From Chara braunii (lineage: Eukaryota; Streptophyta; Charophyceae; Charales; Characeae): 57,516 bases of DNA. The stretch's first letter is position 1. Every line of letters begins with the position of its first letter. Under the pieces are notes generated by a model. That model did no database searches. It was not told the origin of the DNA and saw nothing but the letters and a program-made list of their open reading frames with translations. The position numbers and the translations under genes were made by a program. The stretch is from assembly GCA_003427395.1 (NCBI GenBank), contig BFEA01000310.1:970309-1027824 (forward strand), in the 5' to 3' direction. Positions 1 through 10,643 of the stretch are shown here, in pieces.

Positions 1-200
1 GGCACTAACCTGGAGAGCGGGGCAGTGGTCGTGTCGACGTTGGCGGATGGCTGCACTGATTCTCCCTGAACGTGAACGATGACACAATGTCGCGGGTACT
101 CATGTGCGCGAATCGCATTTCTGCTCCGCAGCTGAACGTCATCCCCGCGCCTCCGCTCTGGCCAAGGGGGGAAAACGATCGCGGCCGACTGCAGTCATTG

Positions 201-406
201 GATCGTCCCGACCGTCCGTATTCCCGGATCGGACGGCTAGCAGGCGCGCGAGGGCCCACCCGGAAAACCACTTATATGAGGCAGGCCCACCACTCCCCAT
301 CGGATCATCCCGACTGTCAGTATCCCCGGATCGGACGGCCAGCAGGTGCCCGCGAAGGGCCCTCTCGAAAAACTATATATATGAGGGAGGGCCACCAGTT
401 CCCATT
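201..406. repeat. Two tandem ~102-bp units with TATA-like boxes
   Basis: Two head-to-tail units (201-302 and 303-about 406) share GATCRTCCCGAC, the block CGGATCGGACGGC, AGCAGG, a G/C-rich stretch, then a TATA-like box followed by GAG and a GGCCCACCA-like run. The boxes are CTTATATGAG at 271-280 and CTATATATATGAG at about 373-385. The layout resembles duplicated core promoters, as in repeat-element 5' ends or rDNA-like spacers. No transcript start can be proven. The repeat is seen in the sequence; the promoter role is inferred. Confidence 0.6.
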
Positions 407-699
407 TTCGTTTCAGTTTGGCAACGCAGTATTAGAGCAGCGCAGCGGAGGTTCGTCGACGTAGTGGCACAGAGGCTCGTGCCACAGCGCAGCGTAGTGG
501 AGGCTCGTGTACAGCGTGGCAACGGAGCGCAGGGATTCGATCCGTGCATAGTCGACCACCTGCTCGACGCGACGACGGACCACAGTGTTGTCGAGAGGCG
601 TGTTTAGCGCGACGACAACCACAGTGGAGCACCCCGAGTTTGAAGGATCGGACGGTGAGAACACAACCACGCAGCCCAGATTCAACCACGTAACGCCAC

Positions 700-1865
700 G
701 TGGCACTTCCGGTCGTCGAGTCGAACACGATGGTGCCCCATCGTCGAGTCGAACACGATCGCGCTCGATCGTCGAGTCCAACACGATCGTGTCCGATCGT
801 CGTGTCGAACAAGATCGTGCACGATCGTCGAGTCGAACACGACAATGCCCGACAATCGAGTCCAACACGATTGTGTCCGATCGTTGTATCGAACACAACA
901 GTGCCCGATCGTCGAGTCGAACACGACAGTGCCCGATCGTCGAGTCGAACACGACATAGCCCGCCCGATCGTCGAGTCCAACACGATCGTGCCCGATCGT
1001 CGAGTCGAATACGATCGCGCCCGATCGTCGAGTCGAACACGATCGCACCGGATGTGTGATTGTCGAGTCGAACACGATCGCGCCGGATGTCTGATTGTCG
1101 AGTCGAACACGACAGTTGAGTCGAACACACTCATTGAGTCGAACACGACACTGCCCGATCATCTAGTCGAACACGACACTGCCCCATCGTCAAGTCCAAC
1201 ACGACAGTCGAGTCGAACACGATCGTTGAGTCGAACACGATCGTCTAGTCGAACACGACACTGCCCCATCGTCGAGTCGAACACGACAATCGAGTCGAAC
1301 ACGATCGTCGAGTCGAACACGATAGTCGAGTCGTGGGCAGTGTCGTCGAGTCGAACACGATAGTCGAGTCGAACACGACACTGCCGATCGTCGAGTCGAA
1401 CACGATAGTCGAGTCGAACATGACACTGGCTGATCGTCGAGTCGAACACGATAGTTAAGTCGAACACGGCACTTCCCGATCGTCGAGTCGAACACGACAG
1501 CGACCGATCGTCGAGTCGAACACGACAGTGACCGATCGTCGAGTCGAACACTATCGAGGAGTCGACCATGATAGTCAAATCGAACAACGATCGTCGAGTC
1601 GAACACGATCGTCGAGTCAAACACGATCGTCGAGTCGAAACCGATCGTCGATTGTGTTTGTCGAGTTGAACACGATAGGCGAGTCGAACACGTCGAGTCA
1701 GACAGGATCGTCAAGTCGGACACGGTCGTCGAGTCGAACGCGATCGTCGAGTCGAACACGTTCGTTTGCGCACAAAGATTTTGTGCATTGTGCTGGACAG
1801 GATCGTCGAGTCGGACACGGTCGTCGAGTCGAAAACGATCGTCGAGTCGAACACGTTCGTCTGCG
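700..1865. repeat. Degenerate minisatellite, core GTCGAGTCGAACACGA
   Basis: About 1.2 kb of tandem copies of GTCGAGTCGAACACGA. Successive cores are joined either directly (18-bp period, GATCGTCGAGTCGAACAC, e.g. near 1590-1660) or through GTGCCC/CTGCCC linkers (28-bp period, e.g. near 900-960). Every unit carries self-complementary CGATCG and TCGA. All six frames stay open over long spans and give low-complexity arginine/serine or valine-glutamate-serine peptides; I treat these as by-products of the repeat, not genes. The same core recurs at 3280-4270 and inside coding sequence at 9760-10200. Confidence 0.9.
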
Positions 1866-1895
1866 CACAAAGATTCTGTGCATTGTGCTGTCGTG
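1745..1895. repeat. Duplicated terminal module of the minisatellite with a GCACAAA palindrome
   Basis: At the 3' edge of the minisatellite a longer block occurs twice: TCGAACACGTTCGTYTGCGC followed by ACAAAGATTYTGTGCATTGTGCTG, at about 1752-1795 and 1847-1892. It is separated by cores using GTCGGACACGGTC. The GCACAAAGATTTTGTGC part can fold into a short hairpin. This marks the right boundary of the array. Confidence 0.6.
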
Positions 1896-1939
1896 CGGCC
1901 TGGTTTGTTTCCATTGTTGGGGGGAGCGGGGTGAATAGT

Positions 1940-2243
1940 TCTATGATGCTGTTGGTTGTTCTATTGCTGCTGTTGACCGTTGCCCTTGTGCCGTGCAGGG
2001 CGTCTTCTCTTCACTGTTGCTATGGAGATCTTTAATATGACCCCAACATTTTGGCGTGCAGGCAAGGCACACCCTTTCCCACCCTGCGCGCTGTACGTCC
2101 GACAATATCAGGGTAGCGTAACCTATGAAGGCGCTTGTCCAGAAGACTTCGAATGCGACCCTTGGATGAGAATCCTCCCGTTTGGCGACAAACATTTGGA
2201 CTCGTGGGAGGAGTGCGAGTGGGTGAACATGACGGAGAGATGA
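1940..2243 (+). CDS. Possible small secreted, cysteine-containing protein (weak)
   Basis: Two short open stretches lie close together. The first, in the frame around 1940-2035, encodes a run of leucine/valine that looks like a signal peptide (MMLLVVLLLLLTVALVPC). The second, in another frame from the ATG at about 2022 to the stop at 2241-2243, encodes 73 residues with PPC, GAC, FEC and EEC cysteines and many aromatic/acidic residues. Joining them would need splicing or a frameshift; AG acceptor-like sites (GTGCAG) precede both 2000 and 2063. I recognise no family. It could equally be chance ORFs beside a repeat. Confidence 0.25.
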
Positions 2244-2273
2244 CCGTGGGCATGCGATTATGAGTTCGCGAAT

Positions 2274-2777
2274 ATGTCCGAATTCGGCAAACGCATTCCC
2301 GTGCCGTTTGATGTGCTGCGTCCCGTGCGCTTGACGCTACTTTGTAAAAAACTAAAAATAAGCCGTGTTTTGGGGGTTTTGGACTGCGAATACGTGACAA
2401 CCACGCCTCGCACCTGGTGCCGTGTTATGAAACAGGAGTTACTCGATTGTGCGCGACATTCTCAGTTCCTCGATCATTATCCGTTGCGATCTCCCGGTCT
2501 GTCGCCAGGAGCAGTTTCGTATTGTTGTGTGAGATTGCGTCTGGCATACTTTATCTTCTGTAGGGTCCTCTGTATTGCCGTTTCAAGCAGGGCAAGAAAC
2601 TTGACCGATGCTGTCGTGTATGTGTCCAGGAACAAGTTGTCTATGTCCGGGAGGGATATGTGTTTAGTTCAAAGAAGGGTAGATGGGAGACTGGATATCG
2701 TGGTGGGTGGCCAGGTGGAGGACGTTGTCGCATGGCGCGAGGTCGAGGCGAAAGTCGTTCAATTCGGGATGCTATAG
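2274..2777 (+). CDS. Hypothetical ORF, 167 residues, unrecognised
   Basis: An ATG-initiated frame of 167 codons directly downstream of the small ORF. Its composition is mixed and fairly protein-like, with several cysteines and arginines and one hydrophobic stretch near residues 90-105, but no motif I know. There is no support from splice sites, domain content or a paralogue in the window. It is listed because it is the only long frame in this stretch. Confidence 0.2.
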   Translation: MSEFGKRIPVPFDVLRPVRLTLLCKKLKISRVLGVLDCEYVTTTPRTWCRVMKQELLDCARHSQFLDHYPLRSPGLSPGAVSYCCVRLRLAYFIFCRVLCIAVSSRARNLTDAVVYVSRNKLSMSGRDMCLVQRRVDGRLDIVVGGQVEDVVAWREVEAKVVQFGML

Positions 2778-2854
2778 GCGCTTCTCTCGTCGAGAACTCT
2801 GGGTTCGTGCGAATGACATACATTTCAGTGTTTGCTGAGACGGCGCAGCAACTG

Positions 2855-3015
2855 ACCTTCGGATGGCCAATTAGCGTGTTGAATGGCCGCAACGGCGCGA
2901 TTGCTCTCTGTAGTCGGTAGATAGCCTTCGTCATACAGAATGGCCGAAACGACATACTGAATGGCCGAAATGGCCGCAACGGCGAGATTGTTCCCTGTAG
3001 TCGATAGATAGCCTC
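2855..3015. repeat. Short direct repeats, GAATGGCCG-type
   Basis: The block GAATGGCCGCAACGGCGxGATTG followed by a T/C-rich link and CTGTAGTCGxTAGATAGCC appears twice (about 2880-2925 and 2968-3012), with extra GAATGGCCGAAA copies between (2939-2975). It looks like an ordinary local tandem duplication. Confidence 0.7.
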
Positions 3016-3183
3016 GTGGAATTCGCATTTGACGTTGTTGTCCTCATATTGTTTTCCGATTCGTTGAAAACCGGGTATGATGACACGTGTTTTTGGTTTG
3101 GCTTTGGACACCGACACATCGCTGCCGGCCGAGTGTTTGATTGTTGTTCTCATGTTGTGTTTCCTTTGATGTTTTGTGTGCAC

Positions 3184-4310
3184 AAACATTCAGCTGTTAA
3201 TGTTTCTCCGTGTTAACCAGTGCCTCCGATCTGTTGTCTTATGTTCTCGTGATCAAGTGCCCCTTTAGGCACCGTCCGCCGACCATTGTGTCGAACACGA
3301 CAAATGTCGCACAGCACACCCAGTGTCGCTGTCGTGTTCGACACGATGGTCGCCAGACGGTGCCCGGACTGTCGAACGGCGGACTACAGTGTCGCTGTCG
3401 TGTCGAATACGACAGTCTGCTCCCCTACAGGCACGATTTGGTGACCATCGTGTCGAACACGACATGGACACTGTTATCTGGCGACCAGACGGTGCATGAA
3501 GGGCCGCTTGGTCGACTGTCGCACGACAGACAACAGTGTAGCTGTCGTGTCCAACACGACAGTGGTCAGCCCGCGCACTGCCGTCGGGTTCGACACGACA
3601 GTGACACGACAAGACCGCAATGTCGCTCTCGTATCGAATTCGACGGTACAGGAGGAAGTCGTGGCACGGTCGTCGAGTTCGACACGACGGTGAAATGACG
3701 ACGAGCTGGCGGGCTGCGGCCCGCTTCAGTTGCTCTCTGTCCAAACATTTAGCAGTCAATGTTTCTCCGTGTTAACCAGTGCCTGCGATCTGTTGTCTTG
3801 TGTTCTCGTCATCAAGTGCCCCTTTAGGCACCGTCCGCCGACCATTGTGTCGAACACGACAAATGTCGCAGAGCACACCCCAGTGTCGCTGTCGTGTTCG
3901 ACGCGATGGTCGCCAGACGGTGCCCGAAGGGGCGCTTGGTCGACTGTCAAACGGCGGACGACAGTGTCACTGTCGTGTCAAACACGACGGTCAGCTCCCC
4001 TACAGGCACCGTTTGGCGACCGTCGTGTCGAACACGACATGGACACTGTTATCTAACGACCAGATAGTGCATGAAGGCCGCTTGGTCGACTGTCGCACAG
4101 CACACAACAGTGTAGCTGTCGTGTCCAACACGACGGTTGGTCAGCCCGCGTAGTGCCGTCGGGTTCGACATGACAGTGCCACGACGAGACCTCAATGTCG
4201 CTCTCGTGTCGAATTCGACGGTACTGGAGAACGTCGTGGCGCGACCGTCGAGTTTGACACGATAGTGGAACGATGACGAGCTGGTGGGCTGCGGTCCGCT
4301 TCAGTTGCTC
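3184..4310. repeat. 559-bp tandem duplication carrying palindromic TCGTGTCGAACACGA sites
   Basis: Two long units, 3184-3742 and 3743-about 4310, both start AAACATT and share TTTCTCCGTGTTAACCAGTG and CCCCTTTAGGCACCGTCCG. Both end in CGCTTCAGTTGCTCT. Each contains many copies of an inverted-repeat motif with arms GTCGTGT and ACACGAC around 3 nt; clear examples are 3448-3462, 3544-3560, 4022-4038 and 4118-4134. Variants with TTCGAC centres (3331-3346) also occur. The array ends about 110 bp before the ATG at 4420, so it sits where an upstream regulatory or binding-site cluster would be. Confidence 0.85.
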
Positions 4311-4419
4311 TGTGTTCCTGTCTACTCTTGTTCTCAAGTGCTATGGTGTTTGCACGTTGGCAAAGCAATGACTGCTTTCTCGCTTGTGCGTTTCCTTCAA
4401 TTGCGACTAGCTGCTCGGC

Positions 4420-5893
4420 ATGGATCGCGAGGGGAAGCCAAGCAAACGACGTACTAGTGCTGGTTCCGGGAGCATGGAGCAGTCTCCGAAAAAACTGAAG
4501 GGGACACTGACGGCTGGCGTGGGGGCTGGCGACACACCGGGGTCTAAGGGTGTGCGGGGTGCGCATTCTACGGACACTCCTTCCGCCCATGTTCGAGGTT
4601 CGGGACTGGATTCGGCTGTGTTGATGAGTGGTGGGGCTGCGGGTCGAGAAGAGGAGGCTATTGGTCGGCAGGGAAAATCTACGATGGACGGTGTGCCCAG
4701 GCGTAAAAGGTCTGGTGGGAGACGAGGTGCCTGTCGTCGACCACCAAGACAAGTGCTGGATGTTGGACTGGGTGGGTGAAATCGGGGAACGCTCGGCTGG
4801 GCTGGTTTTGTACGTGGTGATAAAAGATAACATGTTCCGATTGGCGGTGTGGTTAAGTGGAGTGGAGAAAAATCGCCGTCGGCCATGTTGGAGTTGACGA
4901 TGGTCCTTAACGCTAGAGGTGAGCGGGTGGCGGGTGTCAAACGCGTTGATCTTCATTGGGCCAAACACGCTGGGTACGGCAAGAGGCTTTATGACATTTT
5001 CAATCCGCCCGGGACGGAGAAATTGACGTTGTCGGACCTTCAATCGGTCTTCCCATTCTTCGACAGACATGTGGTCGCAGGGCATGAGTCGGTGGTGCAT
5101 TCTTCCGACCGCATATCTGAACCGAAAAGCGTGCTTTCATCGTCTTTGGAGGCGGCTCTGTCGTCGAAACCGATCATAATAGGTGCCCGCCCTCCGCCAT
5201 CACTTCGGACTACGGTTGCTGCAACACGAGTTCCGAGATCTGAGCAGATCGGGGAGAAAGGTCCGTGTCGCGACCAAATCGTGCCGTCAGCCCCTGTGAA
5301 GCGTAGACCAACATCAACCAGGGAACCCGTTTCCTTGGTCCGCCCGCCGCGCTATGAGTTGGCCATTCCTGTTGGGCCACAATATTTTGTAGATGACGAC
5401 GAGGAGAACAACGCAGAAGAATGGGAGCGCGATGAAGAACGCGAAGAATATGAGGAGGGTGGCGAAGAAGAGGAAGTAGAGAGTGAGCACACAATCAGCG
5501 AGAGGGGTGGGCCGGGCGAGTTGGAGGGTCGCCTAGGGGTTGAGTATGAGGACGAAGGGCAAGAAGAGGAAACGACCGGAGAGGGAGGGTATGCAGATGT
5601 GCATCGGGGTTCCAAACGAATGCAGTTGCTCGCGTCGGGTCATGGGCATTGGGAAGCGGATCCAAGGCGCGGAGAAATACACCGCGAAGTTGGGGTCGAG
5701 CCGGCGCATGCCGATGCTGTCCGACTAACTGAGAAGAAAAGGAAGATGAGGCAAGAGAGAAGTGCTATGGACAGTAAGAAAACCAAGCAGAAGGGGGGAA
5801 CCAAGCAAGAGGAGGGCAAACGCAAGTTGAAAATGCTGGCAGTTGAGGAGGCCGTCCAACGTACGCGAGAGGCTGAGGAGGCCATGAAGAAAT
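4420..5893 (+). pseudogene. N-terminal part of the decayed multi-domain protein (basic start, acidic middle, coiled end)
   Basis: Coding begins at the ATG at 4420 with a lysine/arginine-rich, NLS-like start (MDREGKPSKRR). It passes through a protein-like segment in another frame at about 4700-4850 (GDEVPVVDHQDKCWMLDW) and returns to the first frame from about 4840 to the TAA at 5893. The last part contains VDLHWAKHAGYGKRLYD, then a proline/serine linker, a glutamate-rich stretch (about 5395-5520) and a lysine/glutamate coiled segment. At least two frame changes are needed, so it is a pseudogene unless short introns exist. I recognise no enzyme here. It lies just downstream of the palindromic array and just upstream of the ParB-like segment. 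Confidence 0.5.
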
Positions 5894-5894
5894 A

Positions 5895-6718
5895 ATGGCA
5901 GCCAAGGAAAAAAGCAGCGAAGAGAGGGTGATGGAAAACCAGCCACAGTCGGATCAAGACGCTGTGGGCAAGACAGTCACCAGACCGCCCGGTTTGCAGA
6001 TTCTGCCGCCTGGGAATTCTTCTGGTCATCTGAGCAAAGGCTTCTTCCTTGAGTTCGACGAGAATGGTTGACAGAGGCCGGAAATGTAGTTCATTTCTGT
6101 CAAGTTGGACAGGATTCTGGATATCCCTGATGAGGAATTCAGATATAATCAACGCTTCCTCGATCAGGAGCTTATTGATGACCTTTACAAAACAATGGTT
6201 GAGTCGGGTGAGGCAGCTATCAGAGAGAGAACGACCGGGGCAGCCGTGGTGAATGTATGTGCATTGTACGAGAAGCCTGTCCTTTTGTTGATTGGGCTAC
6301 ATGATACAATGCATACTGACGCTTCCGGTACTAATGTGAGGGCGAGAAGAGTGACGCCCGACGAATTCGATCTCCAATCCGTGCGCAAGTACTACTGGTA
6401 CCCTCTTAATGGTCAACACAATGTTGCGGCGGCGAGGAAATGTTCTCAAGAACGTCCTGACATCGCCCGTGAGCTCCGTTTGGATTGTTGGACTGCAAGG
6501 CCTGTTTACTATCCGGATAGGAGCATGGAAAATTACGGCACCTTGAGCACTTTCCAAAATGCGAAGGACAAATGGAATACTCCTCCGCACCAGATTGCTA
6601 TCATTAAGAACATGCGAAAGTTGTGGCAAGCAGCCGGGTGTCTAGAAGCTATAGGCGGATCTGCTGCAGACGTCAAAAATAAGGATTACAGAGAGTTTGC
6701 GGCGATGGCCCTAGCGCC
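5895..6718 (+). pseudogene. ParB/DGQHR-like segment of the decayed protein
   Basis: One reading frame runs from the ATG at 5895 to about 6720 with two in-frame stops, TGA 6069-6071 and TAG 6087-6089. From the Met at 6105 the protein has an N-terminal helix-rich part and then YYWYPLNGQHNVAAARKC (NGQHN at residues 102-106). This resembles the DGQHRxxAA box of ParB-like/sulfiredoxin-fold DNA-binding domains (ParB N-terminal, DndB/DGQHR). The arginine of that box is replaced by asparagine. A following YGTLSTFQNAKDK stretch resembles the asparagine-containing segment of the same fold. The family link is my inference from the motif and its surroundings. Other possibilities are an unrelated lineage-specific fold. 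Confidence 0.4.
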
Positions 6719-8588
6719 ATGATATTGGCAAGGGCGATGGACGATGTGTTCGAGAAGGTGCAACAATTGTATTATACTTGGGAGAGTGGACAGTTGTCGG
6801 GGAGAGATGGTGTGAAGCCTGCCACCAAACATGATGAATCGGGGAAAGCGCCGAGACCTGGCCCTGGATTCGAGTTGGAAAAAGGAGTCAGGGTTCCAGT
6901 GAACTGGATTCAAGGTATTAGAGGACCTGGTTACCTCGTGGCTGTGCGCGATCCGGATGTCAGATCATGGAGGGCTATGTCTACGCTGGGGAGGCATGAG
7001 AGGCTTTAGCTGTTGCGAGACATTCTCGCGGGGAGTGTCGTACTGCCTCCAAGGCTTAGTAAAGTTGCTCACACTGCCGGAAAACATTCGATGGAGACAT
7101 ACGTGGAAATGGTGAAGCAGGAAAGAGCAATGTTGAGAATGTTTCACTACTTCGTCTTCATTTCTTACCCTCATAAGAAGCTGTCAGAATGGAAGGAACC
7201 ATTCTTCTACAACCTTTCTGATTCGTTCGCTAAGTATTGTGATCAAGGATTGACATCGGAGAGGTGGACCGACCAGCGACGGCATTTCAAAGAAACGAGT
7301 TGGGTGCGGTCATTTCCGGCTACACTTGGAGGCGAGGATGAGAAAGGAGAGGAGGGCTTCAAGAAAACAAAATCGCTTGCAAACGAATGCCCCGAAGAGT
7401 TCATTCAATTTGTCAACAACTTGTTGCGTAGATATGAAACTGGGGGTTCGCATAGCATTCTTATGTCGGGACAAGCGAGATATATATATTTCCAGAAACA
7501 GGAAGTGACATCTGTATTCGTGCCGTTCCGGTGGGAACCGAGCGATGTTTCAGACGAGATGGATTGCAAGGAGATGTTTAGAGCCGTCAGACACCTGACG
7601 TGCCACATAGTCGTCCTGGATTTGTGCCGCCCGACCCAGATGGGTGCGTGGACTGAACAAGTGTTTGATGGACTCAAGAAGTTCATGGACAAACTTGGCG
7701 GCGATTATTGGACATATTTGCGCCTCGTTCCACGCCCTTGCGAGTTCACACTCTTGAGGCGAGTTGCGATGTGGGACATTCACTTGGATCTTCTCAAATG
7801 GACTCGTCTATAACAAACAAAGGGGAAAGTGGCATATAAGGTTGCAAACTTGCCTTTGGAGGACATAGACAGAATGGTGGTCATCATATACTCCAACGAC
7901 GGGGATTTTCATCGCAACACTATTCCCTTATTTGAAGATATTCAAGCTGCAGGTCCATCATCTGCCGAGCGGGTGGATGACATATCGGCACTTGTGCGGA
8001 GGGAGAGAAAGCCGAAGATGTTGACTGATGTTTTGGAGAAGAACTTTCTACCATCAAAGTGGAAAATGGCAGGTATGGATCCAACGAAGAAAGTGGTCTA
8101 TGATGGTATGGAAAGGGAGCCGAATGCGATGGTGGAGACATTGAAGCATTTTTGTCTTGCGGATGAGGCTGTCGTTTACCTCGGGAAAGGTCATGCGGGA
8201 TTGGTTTGGGAGCTGTTAAAGAGTCACCGTCATTGCATTGTGCTGGAAGGGGAGGGTATGAAGTTCGAGTTCCTCACTCAGTTCATTGACAAGATGGTCA
8301 AAACTCGAGATTACTATGCCAGCTTTACTTAGCCGCCTACTCGATATGATGAAGGGCGTGATCTCGTCTACAAGGTTGGCCAAAACGTGGTCGATATTTG
8401 AGAGTTTCTCTTCGAAACAAAGCCGCAAGACAGAGGGGAACGTACTTATGTCCTTAGAAGAAGAAAAGTGGAGAAGCTCTTGAGGGTTATCATAAAGCAC
8501 CATCAGAGAGGGAGGTTTCATTTCTCGACCGCTTGGACACAATGCACTTCGACCAACAAATCGGGGCGTTTACAATCGCAGATTATGT
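6719..8588 (+). pseudogene. Methyltransferase-like segment of the decayed protein
   Basis: A single frame continues from 6719 through four in-frame stops: TAG 7007-7009, TAA 7811-7813, TAG 8330-8332 and TGA 8399-8401. The C-terminal part reads VVYLGKGHAGLVWELL followed by a beta strand ending in glutamate (CIVLEGE, near 8180-8255). This is the layout of a Rossmann SAM-binding motif I (G-x-G) plus acidic motif II. Upstream, HIVVLDLCRPTQMGAW (near 7600-7645) sits where a beta-class N6-adenine/N4-cytosine methyltransferase would have its DPPY/DPPW loop, but the catalytic residues are absent. The order, catalytic-like loop before motif I, fits the beta class. It is therefore at best an inactive relative. 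An alternative is another Rossmann-fold domain. Confidence 0.35.
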
Positions 8589-10643
8589 GACTTGTTTTGT
8601 GGATGGTGAGGACTTTGATGCCGACGACTCAGAAAAAGAGAGTGTTCATGGCACTTTGAAAGCGGCTTTGGCAGCTGAGAGGCAAAGAGCTTGTAGCCTG
8701 GGTTCGCAGAGAATGGGTGTTCCAGGCACATCGTCCGGTTCTGGAGGAGCTTCGAGCATGGTGGTTTCAACGGATCAGTTACTGACTCAACCGCCGACTT
8801 CTTCTATTGTTATACCGACTCAGATGGCGGGCAATACGATGACGGTGGCATCAGGAGGCAGTCTGGATCCGACTGTTCTAGCAATGCTCTCCCCCCTCTG
8901 GCACCATTTGCACACAGCCCAAGTACTATTATGGAATTGCTACGCTCTCGAACTCCACAACAACCTCCACCTGATGAGCCTTTGGAGTACGAGATTGGAG
9001 ACACAATCCCTACAGACATTCGACTGCTTCCAGGGCCTATAGTGTGCCGAGACGATTATACGGTGGCAGATGATGCCACATGGGGTCATGACATCATATG
9101 GCAACCCCAACACTTCCAACCTGCATTGGCGAGAGGGAGGTGGGTTATAGCTATAAAAGAAGAGGGGGAGTGACAGTTTTGCCTCCACAGACGTATGTAA
9201 GGATCGAACTTTCTGAAACATGCCAAAAATCAGATTGCCAAGCGACTCCTGCGACTTAATCTGGAGGTTTCTCAATCAAGACTGGATGTAAGAACAGAAG
9301 AAATTTTCCAAGAGTTCAAAACATCGCAGTGGCTTGAGTATCTGGAAGAGTTCTATGATAGACAAACCAGCCCGGCTTACGGATATTATTGGCATGTCAG
9401 AGAAGATCTTGGGGAGAGGAAAAAATCAAGCGGCGGTGGTGACCATGGCAAGGGATCCGGATCGAGCGGAGGTGCGCATGGTAAAGGATTGCGATCGGGG
9501 AGCGATGCAAGTGACAAGGGTACGAAACTGAATGACGGTGTAATCGGCAAGGACGCAAGTCGTGGGGAACGGCAACAAACCGAAAAGTCTAAGGGGCGTC
9601 AAGCAACAGAAGGCAATGGATCAGCACCAAGCGGCGGTGGGCATGGCAAACCTACAGGACCAAGCGGCGGTGGTTCAACTTTCGAAGGGTCTAAGGGGCC
9701 TCAAGAAACAGAGCGCAAGGGATCAGGATCGAGTGGTGGTTCAACTGTCGAAGGGTCCCACGGTCGCGTCGAACCTGACAGTGGCCTCGCATTGGAGCGT
9801 TCCCGGCTTGACCAAGCGAAGAGTCACACGGTCGAGTCGAACCCAACAGTGGGATCAGAAACGATCGCCGGTGCGACTGGCAAGGCTTCGGGACCACGGG
9901 GGGGCAGTACAACTATCGGCGGTGCTTCACCTGTCAAAGAGTCACACGGTCGTTTCGAACACGACACTCGTCCAACATTCGAGCGCTCGCGGCTTGACCA
10001 AGCGAAGAAAGTCAATGTCGAGTCGAACCCGACAGTGGGATCGGGATCAATCGCCGGTACAAGTGGCAAGGCTTCGGGACCAATCGACGTTGTTTTACCT
10101 GTCGAAGGGTCACACGGTCGAGTCGAACACGACAAGGATCCACTATTGGAGCGCTCCCAGCTTGACCGAGCGGAGAAACTCGTGGTTGAGTCCAACCTGA
10201 CACAACAACGGGGATCGATTGCCGGTGCGAGTGCCAAAACTTCGGGACGAATAGGCGGTGTGAGTTGCGAGGGCGTGAGTACAGCTGACCAAGTTTGGGC
10301 GACTACGATACTAGTGGGCGACAATGTCGCGATGGAAGTGGATATTAGTGGTACACTCACGGAATTGCAGATGTCCTCGTCGACGATGCCAGCCGAAGTA
10401 AGCGGCACTTTCCAGGACACTTTTGAGGGCGTAAAGGAGGAAGAAACTCTCCATGTACAGGGCATCGAAGAGGATGAAGGACACATAGTACTAAGTACAC
10501 CGGAGCAAGCTATACTTGTACAACCTCAACAAACGCTTGAACAACCTCAAACACCACAGTCTGCTAACCTCATGATAGCTATCGAGGAATCCCTTATTGC
10601 GCCATTGCATATGGAAGGTGTGACAGAAGGTCGTGTTGAATAA
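8533..10643 (+). pseudogene. C-terminal Ser/Thr/Gly-rich region with ~60-residue tandem repeats
   Basis: After a frame change the coding continues at 8533 (acidic patch DFDADDSEKE), shifts near 8900 and again near 9170, and from 9201 to the TAA at 10641-10643 is open for about 480 codons. The long frame starts with a helical segment (QWLEYLEEFYDRQ), then GHGKGSGSSGG-type glycine/serine linkers, then tandem repeats. It ends in an acidic, glutamine-rich tail. Because the frame is preserved over 1.4 kb while upstream parts are broken, it may have decayed more slowly or started as a separate exon. It is probably the C-terminus of the same protein, by position and direction. Its function is unknown; low-complexity linkers of this kind are often disordered. 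Confidence 0.45.
9740..10262 (+). repeat. In-frame coding repeats carrying the minisatellite core
   Basis: About three units of roughly 60 codons, each with the pattern GSHGRVEHD, then LERSRLDQAK, then VESNPTVGSxxIAG, then a GKASGP linker. At DNA level they contain CGGTCGAGTCGAACACGAC or close variants (e.g. about 10107-10130; 9830-9845; 10018-10030). This is the same core as the non-coding arrays at 700-1865 and 3280-4270. Confidence 0.85.

Noticed and set aside
1-1900. CRISPR-like array
   Set aside because: Repeats are contiguous or separated by repeat-derived linkers, not unique spacers, and the window is eukaryotic.
700-1938. Many overlapping long ORFs on both strands (Arg/Ser- or Val-Glu-Ser-Asn-rich)
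   Set aside because: All six frames are open because the repeat lacks stop triplets; the peptides are pure repeat translations without independent support.
4420-8332. A known host gene with introns instead of frameshifts
   Set aside because: Stops occur inside conserved-looking segments without GT/AG pairs that would remove them, so decay is simpler; transcript data could change this.
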